A stretch of DNA of 64,000 bases from Streptomyces aureoverticillatus (GCF_014649395.1 NZ_BMSY01000002.1:496001-560000); one strand, 5' to 3'; shown: positions 33,410-44,251, numbered from the stretch's first letter. Program-made: numbers and translations. Notes: generated by a model from the sequence alone, not told the origin.

Positions 33410-34660
33410 TCACGTCGGCGTGACCGTCACCGTCCACGTCCCCGTCTCCGTTCTGTCCTCCACCTCGATCCGCACGCCCTCCTCCGGCACCGTGAAGCTC
33501 TCCCCCGCCCCGACCGGCGCGTCCGCGAGCGGGGGGTACACCGAGTCGTTGCCGCACGCGGCCGAGTCCGGGTGGGCGTCGATCACCTCGATGGGGCCCC
33601 GGCCCGACGCCGTCTCGTTGCGGACGCGGTAGGCGAGGACGCCCTCGCTGCACGTCGCCCGGTCGTTGCCCAGGGCGCTCCGGGCCTCGATGGCGACCGC
33701 GCCGCTCCGGCCGGTGCGGACGACCGCCAGCTTGGTGGCGGTCGTGCCGCTGCGGGCCGGGGGCGCGGAGAGCGGGTCCAGGGTCAGCCGGCGCGGGCCG
33801 CCCGCCACGCACACCACCTGCCGCGGCGCCAGCCAGCCGAGCTTCCACTTGTGCCAGCCGAACAGCTCGGGGGCCAGGCCGAACTGGCTGCCCATGACGT
33901 CCCAGTCACCCACATGGGTGTCCCAGTCGCCCTTGCCGTCCGTGGGGCGGTGATAGAGGTCCGGCAGGTCGAAGACATGGCCCGTCTCGTGGGCCAGCAC
34001 GTTGCGGTCCGGCGGATGGCGCTCGAAGACCGTGACGATGCGGCGGATCGGGGTGTCGTCCGCGTGCATCGGGTGGTCGAAGTTCACCACCTTCGTCGCG
34101 TCCGAGTTCACGCCGGGGGCGTCCGGATCGGCGACGAAGTACACGATGTCGTACGCCGAGAAGTCCACGTGCGGATCCGCCGCCGCCACCGCGTCCCGCA
34201 GGTAGGCGGCGCGGCGCTGCGGATTCCAGTCCCGCTCTATGGCGTACGCCGCGGAATCCTCCGGCATTTCCACCCATTCGGGTTGCGGGTGCGGGCGCAG
34301 CGTAAACCGTCCGTAGGAAGCCCGCTCGAAGAAATCGCTCGTGGCCGGGAAGTAGTCGGCCGCCAGCTCGTCGGGCGTCGTCCGGGGCGGGGAGTCCGGG
34401 AAGGACAGGAAGACCATGACGGCGTCCAGGGCGCGGGACGGCCGCGGATAGGCGGCGTTCCAGGTGTCGAGGCCCTCCGAGTGGTGCGCGGGCGTGCGGC
34501 GCAGCGCGCACGGGCCCGCCGCGCCCTGGCCGATCGCCGGTCCCGCGACCAGCGAGGTGGCGGCCATCGCGGTCAGGCAGGTGAAGAGGATTCCCGCGGT
34601 GCGCAGGCGCGGCCACTCCCCTCCACGGGTGAGCATCCAAGGGGGGAGCTGACGCTCCAC
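33410..34660 (-). CDS. Secreted M6-family (immune-inhibitor-A-like) metalloprotease
   Basis: A 416-aa exported zinc protease. GTG 34660 is chosen because CGGAGG lies 5 nt upstream; earlier in-frame starts lack a ribosome site. A long signal peptide ends near GPAIGQGAAG. The catalytic helix is NVLAHETGHVFDLPDLYH: HExxH with the following Asp expected as third zinc ligand in M6. DWDVMGS supplies the Met-turn region. The C-terminal 130 residues form a beta-rich domain (GAVAIEARSALGNDRATCSE) ending in VTVTPT. It would degrade proteins outside the cell. It converges on tRNA-Lys copy 1. Confidence 0.9.
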   Translation of the reverse strand: MERQLPPWMLTRGGEWPRLRTAGILFTCLTAMAATSLVAGPAIGQGAAGPCALRRTPAHHSEGLDTWNAAYPRPSRALDAVMVFLSFPDSPPRTTPDELAADYFPATSDFFERASYGRFTLRPHPQPEWVEMPEDSAAYAIERDWNPQRRAAYLRDAVAAADPHVDFSAYDIVYFVADPDAPGVNSDATKVVNFDHPMHADDTPIRRIVTVFERHPPDRNVLAHETGHVFDLPDLYHRPTDGKGDWDTHVGDWDVMGSQFGLAPELFGWHKWKLGWLAPRQVVCVAGGPRRLTLDPLSAPPARSGTTATKLAVVRTGRSGAVAIEARSALGNDRATCSEGVLAYRVRNETASGRGPIEVIDAHPDSAACGNDSVYPPLADAPVGAGESFTVPEEGVRIEVEDRTETGTWTVTVTPT

Positions 34661-35030
34661 GTCGACCTCCGGGTGCGGAATGCGGGACACCCCACCCACC
34701 CTGTGATGTTTTGTTGAACTTCGCCCAGTTTGTCTGACCCGGCCGAGTGACGAACGGCCAGGATGCGACACTCCGACCGCTCACCGACTGTCACAACTGG
34801 TCGGGGCTCAGATAAGCCCGTACAGGGCCGAGCAGAAACGATCTGCCGGAGGCCTCCGGAGGGCCCCTTCACCGTGCCACGGCTGGAACGCCCGGACGGC
34901 CTGCCTCTATGATCGGCACACTTTCGCGGCCCCGTCGGCCGCCCGCCAACCGGCCGGCCGCCTCCCCAGACCCGCCAGGATTCGGGGCCCATCGACCTGC
35001 TCGACATCAATTGCACTGCGGGAGCAAGCG
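34661..35030. other. Divergent promoter region, protease / cdgA
   Basis: 370 bp with no gene. It is the only non-coding space between the two divergent starts and so holds both promoters; cdgA genes are known BldD targets but I could not find a convincing BldD box. GGGAG at 35020-35024 serves cdgA. Confidence 0.4.
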
Positions 35031-36908
35031 GTGAACGGAACCTCTCAAGGGCCGACCGCCACAGCGGTCGCAGCACACGGCCGCGCCCGGCCTGCCGTCA
35101 CAGAGCGTCACCAACCGGGCCCGACCGGCCCTCTCGTCCAGTACACCGCCGACTACCACGCCGCCTTCGCCGCGGCCCCCCTGGCCCTCGCCGTCGTGGA
35201 CCGCGAGGGCCTGGTCGTCAGCGCCAACGACGCGCTGGCCGAGCTGCTCGGCGCCGACCCCGCCGACCTCACCGGCCGGGCCGCCGCCGACCTGGTGGAC
35301 CTCGGGTCCGACGCGCGCACGTGGCACGCGTACCGCGAGGTGCTCCGCGGCCGGCAGGCCAAACTGCGCTGCACCCGCCGCCTGAAACACCCCGACGGGC
35401 ACTCGCTGTGGACCCAGATCACCGCGTCCCCGCTGCCCGGCGGCAGCGAGCGGTACGGCGCGGGCAGCGTCCTGCTGGCCGCCTCCGACATCAGCGCGCG
35501 CCGGGACCTCCAGGCCCGCCTCCGGCATCTGCAGATGCACGACCCGGTGACCCGGCTGCCCAACCGGGCGCTGTTCTTCGAGCGGCTCGCGACCGCCCTG
35601 GAGGCGGGCGCGTACGACGACACGAGCACCGGCCGGGTCGGCCTCTGCTATCTGGACCTGGACGGCTTCAAGGCCGTCAACGACACCCTCGGGCACCGCG
35701 TCGGCGACCGGCTGCTCGCCGCCGTCGCCGAGCGGCTGACCGCGCTGGCCGACGAGGCCGGGTACGGCAGGGCGTCGGCGCCGCTGGTCGCACGGCTCGG
35801 CGGGGACGAGTTCGCGTTGCTCGTGGAGGACTCCACGGGGACGGATCAGCTCACCGAGCTCGCCGAGACGACCCTGCGGGCGCTCCAGGAGCCCTTCGAC
35901 CTGTCCGGGCAGCGGCTGTCCCTCTCGGCCTCCATCGGCGTCGTCGAGCGGCACGCCGCCGGCACCACGACCACCGGCCTGATGCAGGCCGCGGACACCA
36001 CGCTGTACTGGGCCAAGGCCGACGGCAAGGCCCGCTGGACGCTGTTCGACCCCGAACGCAACGCCCACCGCATGACCCGGCAGGCGCTGGCCAGTTCGCT
36101 GCGTCCCGCCGTCGAGCGCGACGAATTCGTCCTGGACTACCAGCCGCTGGTGGGCCTGGACGGCGGCGGGGTGCGCGGGGTCGAGGCGCTGGTGCGCTGG
36201 CAGCACCCGCAGTTCGGGCTGCTCACGCCGAATCGGTTCATCGGACTTGCTGAAGAAGACGGCTCGATCGTGCAGCTCGGCCGCTGGGTGCTGCGGACCG
36301 CCTGCCGGCAGGCCCGGCGCTGGCAGCTCGAACACCCGGACCGGGAGCCGCTGTTCGTGAGCGTCAACGTCGCCGTCCGCCAGGTGTGGGACTCCGACCT
36401 GGTCGCGGACGTCGCCGAGATCCTCGCCGAGACGGGCCTGCCGCCGCGGCTGCTGCAACTGGAGCTGACCGAGTCCGCGGTCATGGGCTCCGCCGGCCGC
36501 CCGCTCCAGGCCCTGCAGGCGCTCAGCGACATGGGCGTACGCATCGCCATCGACGACTTCGGCACGGGCTACTCCAACCTCGCCTACCTCAGCCGGCTCC
36601 CGGTGTCCGTCCTGAAGCTGGACGGCTCCTTCGTCCGCGGCTTCCAGTACGACGAGGGCGAGTACGGCGAGGCCGCCGCGCACATCAACCCCGCCGACGA
36701 GGTGATCGTCGAGGCCCTGGTGCAGCTCGCCCACCGGCTCGGGCTCACCGTCACCGCGGAGTGCGTGGAGACCTCCGGGCAGGCGGAGCGGCTGCGCAGA
36801 ATCGGGTGCGACACCGGGCAGGGGTGGCTCTACTCGCGGCCGGTGGCGGCGGATCGTATCTCCGTACTTCTCGACGGACCGCACGAACACGAGGGCGAGG
36901 ACGCGTGA
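35031..36908 (+). CDS. cdgA: CdgA-like PAS-GGDEF-EAL cyclic-di-GMP enzyme
   Basis: A 625-aa soluble c-di-GMP turnover protein. Domains: PAS (about 35-165, ALAVVDREGLVVSANDALAE), GGDEF diguanylate cyclase (about 170-330; intact GGDEF at residues 257-261) and EAL phosphodiesterase (about 345-615; EAL at 385-387, DDFGTGYSNLAYLSRLP, LKLDGSFV). Both active sites look intact. No RxxD inhibitory site precedes GGDEF. Order and position match S. coelicolor CdgA (SCO2817 from memory), which influences morphology. GTG 35031 follows GGGAGCAAGCG. No membrane segment. It ends 9 bp before the converging LysR gene. Whether synthesis or hydrolysis dominates cannot be read from sequence. Confidence 0.9.
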   Translation: MNGTSQGPTATAVAAHGRARPAVTERHQPGPTGPLVQYTADYHAAFAAAPLALAVVDREGLVVSANDALAELLGADPADLTGRAAADLVDLGSDARTWHAYREVLRGRQAKLRCTRRLKHPDGHSLWTQITASPLPGGSERYGAGSVLLAASDISARRDLQARLRHLQMHDPVTRLPNRALFFERLATALEAGAYDDTSTGRVGLCYLDLDGFKAVNDTLGHRVGDRLLAAVAERLTALADEAGYGRASAPLVARLGGDEFALLVEDSTGTDQLTELAETTLRALQEPFDLSGQRLSLSASIGVVERHAAGTTTTGLMQAADTTLYWAKADGKARWTLFDPERNAHRMTRQALASSLRPAVERDEFVLDYQPLVGLDGGGVRGVEALVRWQHPQFGLLTPNRFIGLAEEDGSIVQLGRWVLRTACRQARRWQLEHPDREPLFVSVNVAVRQVWDSDLVADVAEILAETGLPPRLLQLELTESAVMGSAGRPLQALQALSDMGVRIAIDDFGTGYSNLAYLSRLPVSVLKLDGSFVRGFQYDEGEYGEAAAHINPADEVIVEALVQLAHRLGLTVTAECVETSGQAERLRRIGCDTGQGWLYSRPVAADRISVLLDGPHEHEGEDA

Positions 36909-36917
36909 CGCGTACGG

Positions 36918-37832
36918 TCACGCCCCCGGCCGCTCCGGTTCGTCGCGTGCCGTCACGCACGCCTCGACGAAGTCCCGCACCACCTGCGGGACTTCGGTGC
37001 CCCGGGCGCGGGCCACGCCGATCCCGCCGGGGCTGACGCCGCGCACGGGACGGCAGGTCACGTCGGGGCGGCGGCAGGAGCGGGCGGTGGCCTCGGGGGT
37101 GAGGGAGACGCCGTGGCCGCCCGCTATGGCGGTCAGCCACGCGTCGGAGGTGTGGGCGACGGCGCCGATCTTCGCCGGGCGGCCGTCCCGTTCGTCGGCC
37201 GCGAGCCAGTAGTCGCGCCACCAGCCGGCCTCCGGCGGGGCGGCGACGAAAGGCTCGTCGAGGAGTTCGGCGAAGTCGACCTCCGCCCGGCGGGCCAGGC
37301 GGTGCCCGGCGGGCAGTGCCACCCAGCGCTCCTCGGTGAGCAGCACCTCGATGTCGAGGGCCTCCTGGCCGGGGAACGGCAGCCGCAGCAGCGCCGCGTC
37401 GGCCGTGCCGCCCGCGAGGCCCGCCGTCGGGTCGTCCCACGCGGCCCGCGTCAACCGCACGCGCCAGCCCGGTCTGCGGCGCGTGAACTCGGCGACGATC
37501 CGCCGCGTCAGCTCCTCCGCGCCGCCGCTCACGAAGCCGACCCGCAGGACCCGGTCCGCCCGCGCGGCGGCGCCCCGCGTGGCGCGCAGCGCCCCGTCCC
37601 AGGCGTCGAGCACGGCGGGCGCGGCGGCCGCGAGCGCCGCGCCCGCGTCCGTCAGGGTCGCCCCGGCGGCGCCCGACCGCGTGAACAACTCCGTGCCCAA
37701 CTGGGTCTCCAGCTGCCTGATCTGCCTGGCCAGCGCGGGCCGGGACATGAAGAGGCGGTCGGCGGCACGGGTGAGGCTGCCCTCGTGGGCGACGGCGGTG
37801 AAGCAGCGCAGCAGCCGGGTGTCCATGTCCAT
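36918..37832 (-). CDS. LysR-family transcriptional regulator
   Basis: A 304-aa LysR regulator. The winged helix-turn-helix is at the N-terminus (LRCFTAVAHEGSLTRAADRLFMSRPALARQIRQLE), followed by a periplasmic-binding-like effector domain (RVGFVSGGAEELTRRIVAEF, FAELLDEPFVAAPPEAGWWR). ATG 37832 starts directly before the DNA-binding domain. LysR proteins usually control a divergent neighbour; here the upstream side is a minisatellite and the LLM oxidoreductase gene, which points the same way, so its target is unclear. Confidence 0.92.
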   Translation of the reverse strand: MDMDTRLLRCFTAVAHEGSLTRAADRLFMSRPALARQIRQLETQLGTELFTRSGAAGATLTDAGAALAAAAPAVLDAWDGALRATRGAAARADRVLRVGFVSGGAEELTRRIVAEFTRRRPGWRVRLTRAAWDDPTAGLAGGTADAALLRLPFPGQEALDIEVLLTEERWVALPAGHRLARRAEVDFAELLDEPFVAAPPEAGWWRDYWLAADERDGRPAKIGAVAHTSDAWLTAIAGGHGVSLTPEATARSCRRPDVTCRPVRGVSPGGIGVARARGTEVPQVVRDFVEACVTARDEPERPGA

Positions 37833-37951
37833 GGCGACAGGTTAGGGAAGGGGGTGACGGGCTGCGGGCGTGGGGTGGCTGAGTGTGCGGGTGCGTCAAC
37901 GGGCTTACGGGGAGGGCGAGTTCGCCGTGGCGTTGGGTTCGTTCTGGTGGC

Positions 37952-38019
37952 GGTTCGCCGTGGCCGCGGGTTCGCCGTGGCCACGAGTTCGCCTTGGCCG
38001 CGAGTTCGCCTTGGCCGCG
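37952..38019. repeat. 17-bp tandem repeat, four copies
   Basis: Units of the form GGTTCGCCGTGGCCGCG / AGTTCGCCTTGGCCGCG at 37952, 37969, 37986 and 38003, with a partial copy on each side. Lies between the LysR and LLM genes; not coding. Confidence 0.85.
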
Positions 38020-38087
38020 AGTCGCGTGAAGGTGCCGCCTCCACCCCCGTCGGAGGCGTCACCTTCGTTGCGGTGTTCGGCGCCGAC

Positions 38088-39218
<1,131 letters not shown>

Positions 39219-39322
39219 CGGGGTGCCTCCTGCTGTCGCGTACGTCGTGGGGGTACGCGTCGGTCCAACAGGAGGGGGGCTCCGGTTATTCCCGGTGGGG
39301 GGGGTGGGGCCCTGCCGGGAGG

Positions 39323-39364
39323 CTCCCCAATCCCGCCCCTTCCCGAAACTGGGGCTCCGCCCCA
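39323..39364. repeat. Intergenic repeat, family D (copy 1)
   Basis: CTCCCCAATCCCGCCCCTTC then a TGGGGCTCCGCCCCA stem-loop. Related to 44158-44203. Confidence 0.65.
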
Positions 39365-39444
39365 GAGCCCGCTCCTCAGTCGCCGGAGGGGCTAGAACTC
39401 AGCCGCACATTCTCAGTGGGGAGAGCTCCGCAGGGCCCGTCACG

Positions 39445-40182
39445 TCAGTCGTGGGCCTGGACCAGTGGTTCCTTTGTGAAGAGGGCTCCCAGGGTGGGGG
39501 CGTTCACCCGGCGGGAGGCGAGGCGGAGGGCTTCCCAGACGGTGACCTGGTTCGCGGTGAGGACCGGCTTGCCGAGGTCGGCCTCCAGGTCCTGGACGTA
39601 CGCGGCGGTGTGGAGAGCGGTGTCGGGGAGGAGGACGGCCTCCGCGTCGGGGTGGTCGCCCGCCCGGGCCAGGGCGAGGACTTCGTCCCAGCCCCAGGTG
39701 CCGACCTCCGCGGCCGTGATGATCCCGCTGCCCCGTATGGCCACCACGTCGATGCCCGCCGCCTTCAGGAACGCGGAGAAGTGGCCGGCCACGTCCTCGG
39801 GGTAGGTCGCCGCGATGGCGACGCGCCCCGCGCCCACCTCACGTGCCGCGTGGGCGAAGGCGAAGGAGGTCGAGGAGGCCGGGAGGCCGGCCGCTCGCGC
39901 CAGTGAGCGGACCTGGTCGTGCGCCCCCTCCCAGCCGAAGACGAAGCTCCCGCTGGTGCACGCCCACACCACGGCCTCCGCGCCGGTCAGCCGCAGCTCC
40001 TCGACCCCGGCGGCGAGCCGGGCGGCCGAGCCCATCTCCAGGAGCGCGTCCACGCGGTGCGCGTCCTCGCCGATGTCCGTGTGGACGACTTGCAGGCGGA
40101 TGTCGGAGCCGAGCATCTGCTCCATGCGGGGGTAGTCGTCCTCGGCGGAATGGCCCGGGTAGAGGAATCCGAGTGCGGTCAA
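39445..40182 (-). CDS. Asp/Glu racemase-fold enzyme (maleate isomerase-like), second Cys lost
   Basis: A 245-aa member of the Asp/Glu/hydantoin racemase superfamily. TTG 40182 is used: AGGAGG lies 6 nt upstream and the TTG overlaps the preceding gene's stop as TTGA. The first active-site Cys is in VVWACTSGSFVFG. The second, usually in a (S/N)CT motif, is replaced: the segment reads VLLPDTALHTAAY. A one-cysteine active site occurs in arylmalonate decarboxylases, although there it is the other Cys. It is the second gene of a coupled pair with its two-cysteine paralogue. EutA-type proteins of this family occur beside ehu transporters in ectoine catabolism. Confidence 0.82.
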   Translation of the reverse strand: MTALGFLYPGHSAEDDYPRMEQMLGSDIRLQVVHTDIGEDAHRVDALLEMGSAARLAAGVEELRLTGAEAVVWACTSGSFVFGWEGAHDQVRSLARAAGLPASSTSFAFAHAAREVGAGRVAIAATYPEDVAGHFSAFLKAAGIDVVAIRGSGIITAAEVGTWGWDEVLALARAGDHPDAEAVLLPDTALHTAAYVQDLEADLGKPVLTANQVTVWEALRLASRRVNAPTLGALFTKEPLVQAHD

Positions 40183-41192
40183 GTCCAGCCTCCTTCTGCG
40201 GTAGGTCCTGCGGGCCCCGTGGCTTCGCCCGGTCCGGCCGGTCCCCCGGGCGGGTCGGGCAGGCTGTCCGCGGGTGCCGCGGCCGACGGCACGGCCGGCG
40301 GCACCGGTGGTGTCGCCGGCTCGGTCACCGCGGGTCCGCCCACCGCGCCCGCCGACGGCTCCAACGCCTCGTACCCGGACTGGTCCACCGCCTCGACCGC
40401 CTCGTACGCGGGCGCCGGAAGCGCTTCGAGCGCACCGAACTCCGCGGTCCCCGGCCGCGCGCCCGCGTTGATCAGCGCTTGGTAGGGCCCTACCGCACGC
40501 GTACCCAGCCTGCGCAGCGCCGACCACATCGTCACCTGGTTCGCCGAGATCACCGGCATCCGCAGCTCCGCCTCCAGCTGCGGGATGACGTCGTACGTGG
40601 GCAGGTTCGTACAGCTGATGAACAGCGCGTCCACCGGTCCGCGCGCCGCGCGCCGCGCCATGTCGGCGACGTCCCGGTACGGCACCTTCCAGATGTGCCG
40701 GGTCAGCCCCAGGTAGGCGCGGCCCACGACGGAGACGCCCGCCTCGGCCAGATACTCCTCCAGGGACTGGGTCACCGACCAGGTGTAGGGCGTGACGAGC
40801 GCGATGCGCCGGGCGTCCAGCTCGTCGAGCGCTTCGAGCAGCGCGCCGGACGTCGTCACCGACGCCACCGCGCCCTCGCGCGACATGGCCTCGCACATCG
40901 CCCGCTCGCCGGCCCGGCCCCCGACGAAGCTGCCCGACGTGCAGGCGTAGGCCAGGACTTCGGGTTCGGCGGCCGTCAGCGCGCGTACCGCTTCGGCCAG
41001 CGTCTCGTGCTCGCTGACCAGGCGTGCCAGGTCCAGGCTGACTTCGACGGGCACGTACGGCGTGCGCGTCAGATGCAGGGAGACCTCGTCCGGGACCCAG
41101 CGCCACAGCTCCCGGTCGAGGGCGAAGTCGAAAGGCGCGACGACACCCACACCGCGCTGAGGGTGTGGTCCGCCGAGGAAAGAGACGTCCAT
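40179..41192 (-). CDS. Asp/Glu racemase-fold enzyme (maleate isomerase-like), two cysteines
   Basis: A 337-aa protein. The catalytic domain (about 1-245) has both superfamily cysteines, in LAYACTSGSFVGG and LFISCTNLPTYDVIP, and the SANQVTMWSALRRLG helix shared with its neighbour. The last 85 residues form a Pro/Ala/Gly-rich tail (e.g. ATPPVPPAVPSAAAPADSLP) that is probably disordered and is absent from the paralogue. ATG 41192. It is first in the coupled pair; the product probably acts on a small dicarboxylate or an amide-derived acid, together with the amidase 1.6 kb away on the other strand. Confidence 0.85.
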   Translation of the reverse strand: MDVSFLGGPHPQRGVGVVAPFDFALDRELWRWVPDEVSLHLTRTPYVPVEVSLDLARLVSEHETLAEAVRALTAAEPEVLAYACTSGSFVGGRAGERAMCEAMSREGAVASVTTSGALLEALDELDARRIALVTPYTWSVTQSLEEYLAEAGVSVVGRAYLGLTRHIWKVPYRDVADMARRAARGPVDALFISCTNLPTYDVIPQLEAELRMPVISANQVTMWSALRRLGTRAVGPYQALINAGARPGTAEFGALEALPAPAYEAVEAVDQSGYEALEPSAGAVGGPAVTEPATPPVPPAVPSAAAPADSLPDPPGGPAGPGEATGPAGPTAEGGWT

Positions 41193-41513
41193 GAGCAGGC
41201 CCTAAGTTCGTGCGTGCAGGGACAGGGCCGGCCGGGGGCCGGAATGGAGCTTGGCGGCGCGACGCGCCGGGACGTCGGGACGGGGTGCGTGTGTGCGGCG
41301 AGCACACCGTGCGCGAGAGAGGCAGCACGCAGCGTGCTCGCCCCTGGGGTGCCTGTGCTGAACTGCTTCTGTTGACGAAGGTAGGTTGGGGTGCCAGCGT
41401 GGTCAATCCGCACATCTCAGACGGCTGAGAACGTCGGCCGCCGGGACGCTGCGGCAGTCGTCCTGACGCTCTCCCAGGGAAGCGGGCTCTCGTTGCGAAA
41501 CGGTTTCTCTGCC
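41193..41513. promoter_or_regulatory. Divergent promoter region, racemase pair / dehydrogenase
   Basis: 321 bp between opposite-strand starts. It must contain both promoters; no clear operator was found. If the dehydrogenase starts earlier than 41514 the space is shorter. Confidence 0.4.
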
Positions 41514-42719
41514 ATGTCCGCCAACAGCCTCTCCGCCCCGTCCGGCACCAGCCCCTCCGCCTCGTCAGGCAACGGTTTCCCGGCCGCGGTCGGGAACGGT
41601 TTCCGGGCCGCGGCCGGTGGCGATGCCCCCGGTGCCGGGGCGTCCGGCGGCGGCGCCCCGGGGGGTGGGGCGTCCGGAAGCACGGCATCCCCGGGCGGCG
41701 CACCCCGGAGCGGCCCGGCGCGGGCCCCGGAGGCCGGCGAAAGCCCCGCGCCCCCCGCCGCCCCCACGGTCCCCACCGTCCTCGTCCTCGACGCACCCGC
41801 GCCGGCGCCCCCGCCCCGCCTGGGCTCCCTCACCGGCCGCGCCCGCGTCCTGCACGCCGACGAGCACACCCTCGCCGACCGACTCCCGAAGGCCGACGTG
41901 CTGTTGGTGTGGGACTTCCTCTCGCACGCGGTGCGCCACGCCTGGCCCGGCGAGGGGCCGCGGCCCGCGTGGGTGCACACCGCGAGCGCGGGCGTCGACC
42001 ACCTGATGTGCCCCGAACTCGCCGCGTCCGACACGGTGGTGACCAACGCGCGGGGCGTCTTCGACCAGCCGATCGCCGAGTACGTCGCCGCCCTCGTACT
42101 GGCCATGGCCAAGGATCTGCCGCGCACCCTCGACCTCCAGCGCGAGCGGACCTGGCTGCACCGGGAGAGCCGGCGGATCGCGGGCACGCGCGCGTGCGTG
42201 GTGGGTTCGGGCCCGATCGGCCGGGCGATCGCCCGCACCCTGAAGGCCATCGGCATCGCGCCCGCCCTGGTCGGGCGGACCCCCCGGACCGGTGTGTACG
42301 GCCCCGACGACCTCAACCGGCTGCTCGCGCGCTCCGACTGGGTGGTGTGCGCGGCGCCGCTGACGGATGACACCCGGGGCATGTTCGACGAGCGCCGCTT
42401 CGGCGTCATGCAGCCCTCGGCGCGCTTCATCAACGTGGGCCGCGGCCAGCTCGTCGTCGAGGACGACCTCGCCGCCGCGTTGTCGAAGCGGTGGATCGCG
42501 GGCGCCGCGCTCGACGTGTTCGAGCGGGAGCCGCTGCCCGCGGACAGCCCGCTGTGGACCGCCCCCGGGCTGATCGTCTCGCCGCACATGAGCGGCGACA
42601 CGGTCGGCTGGCGGGACGAACTCGGCGCGCAGTTCGTGACGTTGTACGAGCAGTGGGAGGCGGGTCGGCCGCTGGCGAACGTGGTCGACAAGAAACGTGG
42701 GTATGTCCCTGGGCACTGA
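41514..42719 (+). CDS. D-2-hydroxyacid dehydrogenase family protein
   Basis: NAD(P)-dependent 2-hydroxyacid dehydrogenase, 401 aa from ATG 41514. About 85 N-terminal residues are Gly/Ala/Ser/Pro low complexity with repeated GNGF and GGGAPG-type units, and the fold begins at TVLVLDAP. Nucleotide-binding motif: ACVVGSGPIGRAIARTL. Catalytic set: Arg in INVGRGQLV, Glu in ALDVFEREPLP, His in LIVSPHMSG. The start is uncertain because no candidate has a good ribosome site (TTG 41491 is an alternative); the real protein may be shorter. 53 bp before the amidase gene, same strand. Probably reduces a keto acid or oxidises a hydroxyacid in the same pathway. Confidence 0.85.
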   Translation: MSANSLSAPSGTSPSASSGNGFPAAVGNGFRAAAGGDAPGAGASGGGAPGGGASGSTASPGGAPRSGPARAPEAGESPAPPAAPTVPTVLVLDAPAPAPPPRLGSLTGRARVLHADEHTLADRLPKADVLLVWDFLSHAVRHAWPGEGPRPAWVHTASAGVDHLMCPELAASDTVVTNARGVFDQPIAEYVAALVLAMAKDLPRTLDLQRERTWLHRESRRIAGTRACVVGSGPIGRAIARTLKAIGIAPALVGRTPRTGVYGPDDLNRLLARSDWVVCAAPLTDDTRGMFDERRFGVMQPSARFINVGRGQLVVEDDLAAALSKRWIAGAALDVFEREPLPADSPLWTAPGLIVSPHMSGDTVGWRDELGAQFVTLYEQWEAGRPLANVVDKKRGYVPGH

Positions 42720-42772
42720 TCACCTCTGATCGCCCAGCCCAGTGCCCCGCCCCCGTTTCCTGAGGAGCACGC

Positions 42773-44182
42773 ATGACCGAGCTCACGGATCTCACCGCCG
42801 TACAACTCGTCGACGGCTATCACAAGGGCGAATTCAGCCCCGTCGATGTCACCCGTGCGGTGCTCCGCAGGGCCGAGGACGTCCAGCCCGTCGTGAACGC
42901 GTTCGTCCGCCTGGACCACGAGGGCGCCCTCGCGCAGGCCGAGGAGAGCGCGACGCGCTGGCGGCGCGGCGAGCCGGCCGGCCTGGTCGACGGGGTGCCG
43001 GTCACCGTGAAGGACATCCTGCTGCAGCGCGGAGCGCCCACCCTCCGGGGGTCCAAGTGCGTGTCGGACAAGGGCCCTTGGGACGAGGACGCGCCGTCGG
43101 TGGCGCGGCTGCGCGAGCACGGCGCGGTGTTCGTCGGCAAGACGACGACACCGGAGTTCGGCTGGAAGGGCGTGACGGACAGCCCGCGGCACGGTGTGAC
43201 CCGCAATCCGTACGACCCCTCGCGCACCGCGGGCGGGTCCAGCGGCGGCAGCGCGGCGGCCGTGGCGCTCGGTGCGGGGCCGCTGTCTCTCGGCACGGAC
43301 GGCGGTGGGTCCGTGCGGATCCCCGCCGCCTTCTGCGGGATCTTCGGGTTCAAGCCCACGTACGGGCGGGTGCCGCTGTATCCCGCTTCGGCGTTCGGGA
43401 CGCTCGCGCACGTCGGGCCGATGACGCGGGACGCGGCCGACGCCGCCCTGATGATGGACGTGCTCGGCGTCCCGGACGCGCGCGACTGGTCGCACCTGGG
43501 GCCTGCTCCCGGCAGTTTCCGGGACGGGCTCGACGGCGGGGTGCGGGGGCTGCGGGTGGCCTACTCGCCGACGCTCGGCGGGCAGGTCGCGGTGCGGCCC
43601 GCCGTCGCCGCGGCGGTGCGGGACGCCGTGGAGAAGCTGGCCTCCCTCGGTGCGTACGTCGAGGAGACCGACCCCGACTTCGCCGATCCCGTGGACGCCT
43701 TCCACACCCTGTGGTTCAGCGGGGCCGCGCGGGTCGTGGAGCATCTGCCGCCCGGGCGGCGGGAGTTGCTGGACCCGGGGCTGCGGGAGATCTGCGCGCA
43801 GGGGGCCCGGTTCAGCGCGCTCGACTACTTGGCCGCTGTCGATGCCCGGATGGGGCTCGGGCGGCGGATGGGGCTGTTCCATGAGGCGTACGACCTGCTG
43901 GTGACGCCTACGTTGCCGGTCACCGCGTTCGAGGCGGGGGTGGAGGTGCCGGGGAAGTCCGGGCTGCGGCGGTGGACGGGGTGGACGCCGTTCACCTATC
44001 CGTTCAACTTGACGCAGCAGCCTGCGGCGACTGTGCCTTGTGGGGTGGACGGGGAGGGGTTGCCTGTGGGGGTGCAGATTGTGGCCGCCCGGCATGGGGA
44101 CGCGTTGGTGTTGCGGGGTGCGCATGCGTTGTACGGCGGGGGCGCTGCGCGGGGCGTTCCCCAACCCCGCCCCTTCCCGTAA
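42773..44182 (+). CDS. Amidase (amidase-signature family)
   Basis: A 469-aa amidase with the Ser-cisSer-Lys triad: Lys in [10 protein letters not shown], cis-Ser and nucleophile Ser in [14 protein letters not shown] and [29 protein letters not shown] completes the signature. Hydrolyses an amide to a carboxylate and ammonia; the substrate is unknown. ATG 42773 follows TGAGGAGCACGC. It follows the dehydrogenase gene and precedes the DUF3830 and transporter genes, suggesting that an imported amide-containing compound is opened here. A family D repeat hairpin lies at the 3' end, including the last codons. Confidence 0.92.
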   Translation: MTELTDLTAVQLVDGYHKGEFSPVDVTRAVLRRAEDVQPVVNAFVRLDHEGALAQAEESATRWRRGEPAGLVDGVPVTVKDILLQRGAPTLRGSKCVSDKGPWDEDAPSVARLREHGAVFVGKTTTPEFGWKGVTDSPRHGVTRNPYDPSRTAGGSSGGSAAAVALGAGPLSLGTDGGGSVRIPAAFCGIFGFKPTYGRVPLYPASAFGTLAHVGPMTRDAADAALMMDVLGVPDARDWSHLGPAPGSFRDGLDGGVRGLRVAYSPTLGGQVAVRPAVAAAVRDAVEKLASLGAYVEETDPDFADPVDAFHTLWFSGAARVVEHLPPGRRELLDPGLREICAQGARFSALDYLAAVDARMGLGRRMGLFHEAYDLLVTPTLPVTAFEAGVEVPGKSGLRRWTGWTPFTYPFNLTQQPAATVPCGVDGEGLPVGVQIVAARHGDALVLRGAHALYGGGAARGVPQPRPFP

Positions 44183-44203
44183 CCAGGGGCGCTGCGCCCC
44201 TGG
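44158..44203. repeat. Intergenic repeat, family D (copy 2), probable terminator
   Basis: TTCCCCAACCCCGCCCCTTC followed by stem CCAGGGGCG-CTG-CGCCCCTGG (44183-44203). It overlaps the amidase stop (44180-44182), so the element has been captured by the end of the gene. Confidence 0.7.
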
Positions 44204-44251
44204 GCCCCAGCCGGGGGTGGGTGTCCCGGGCGGGTGGGACAGACCCCCGCC

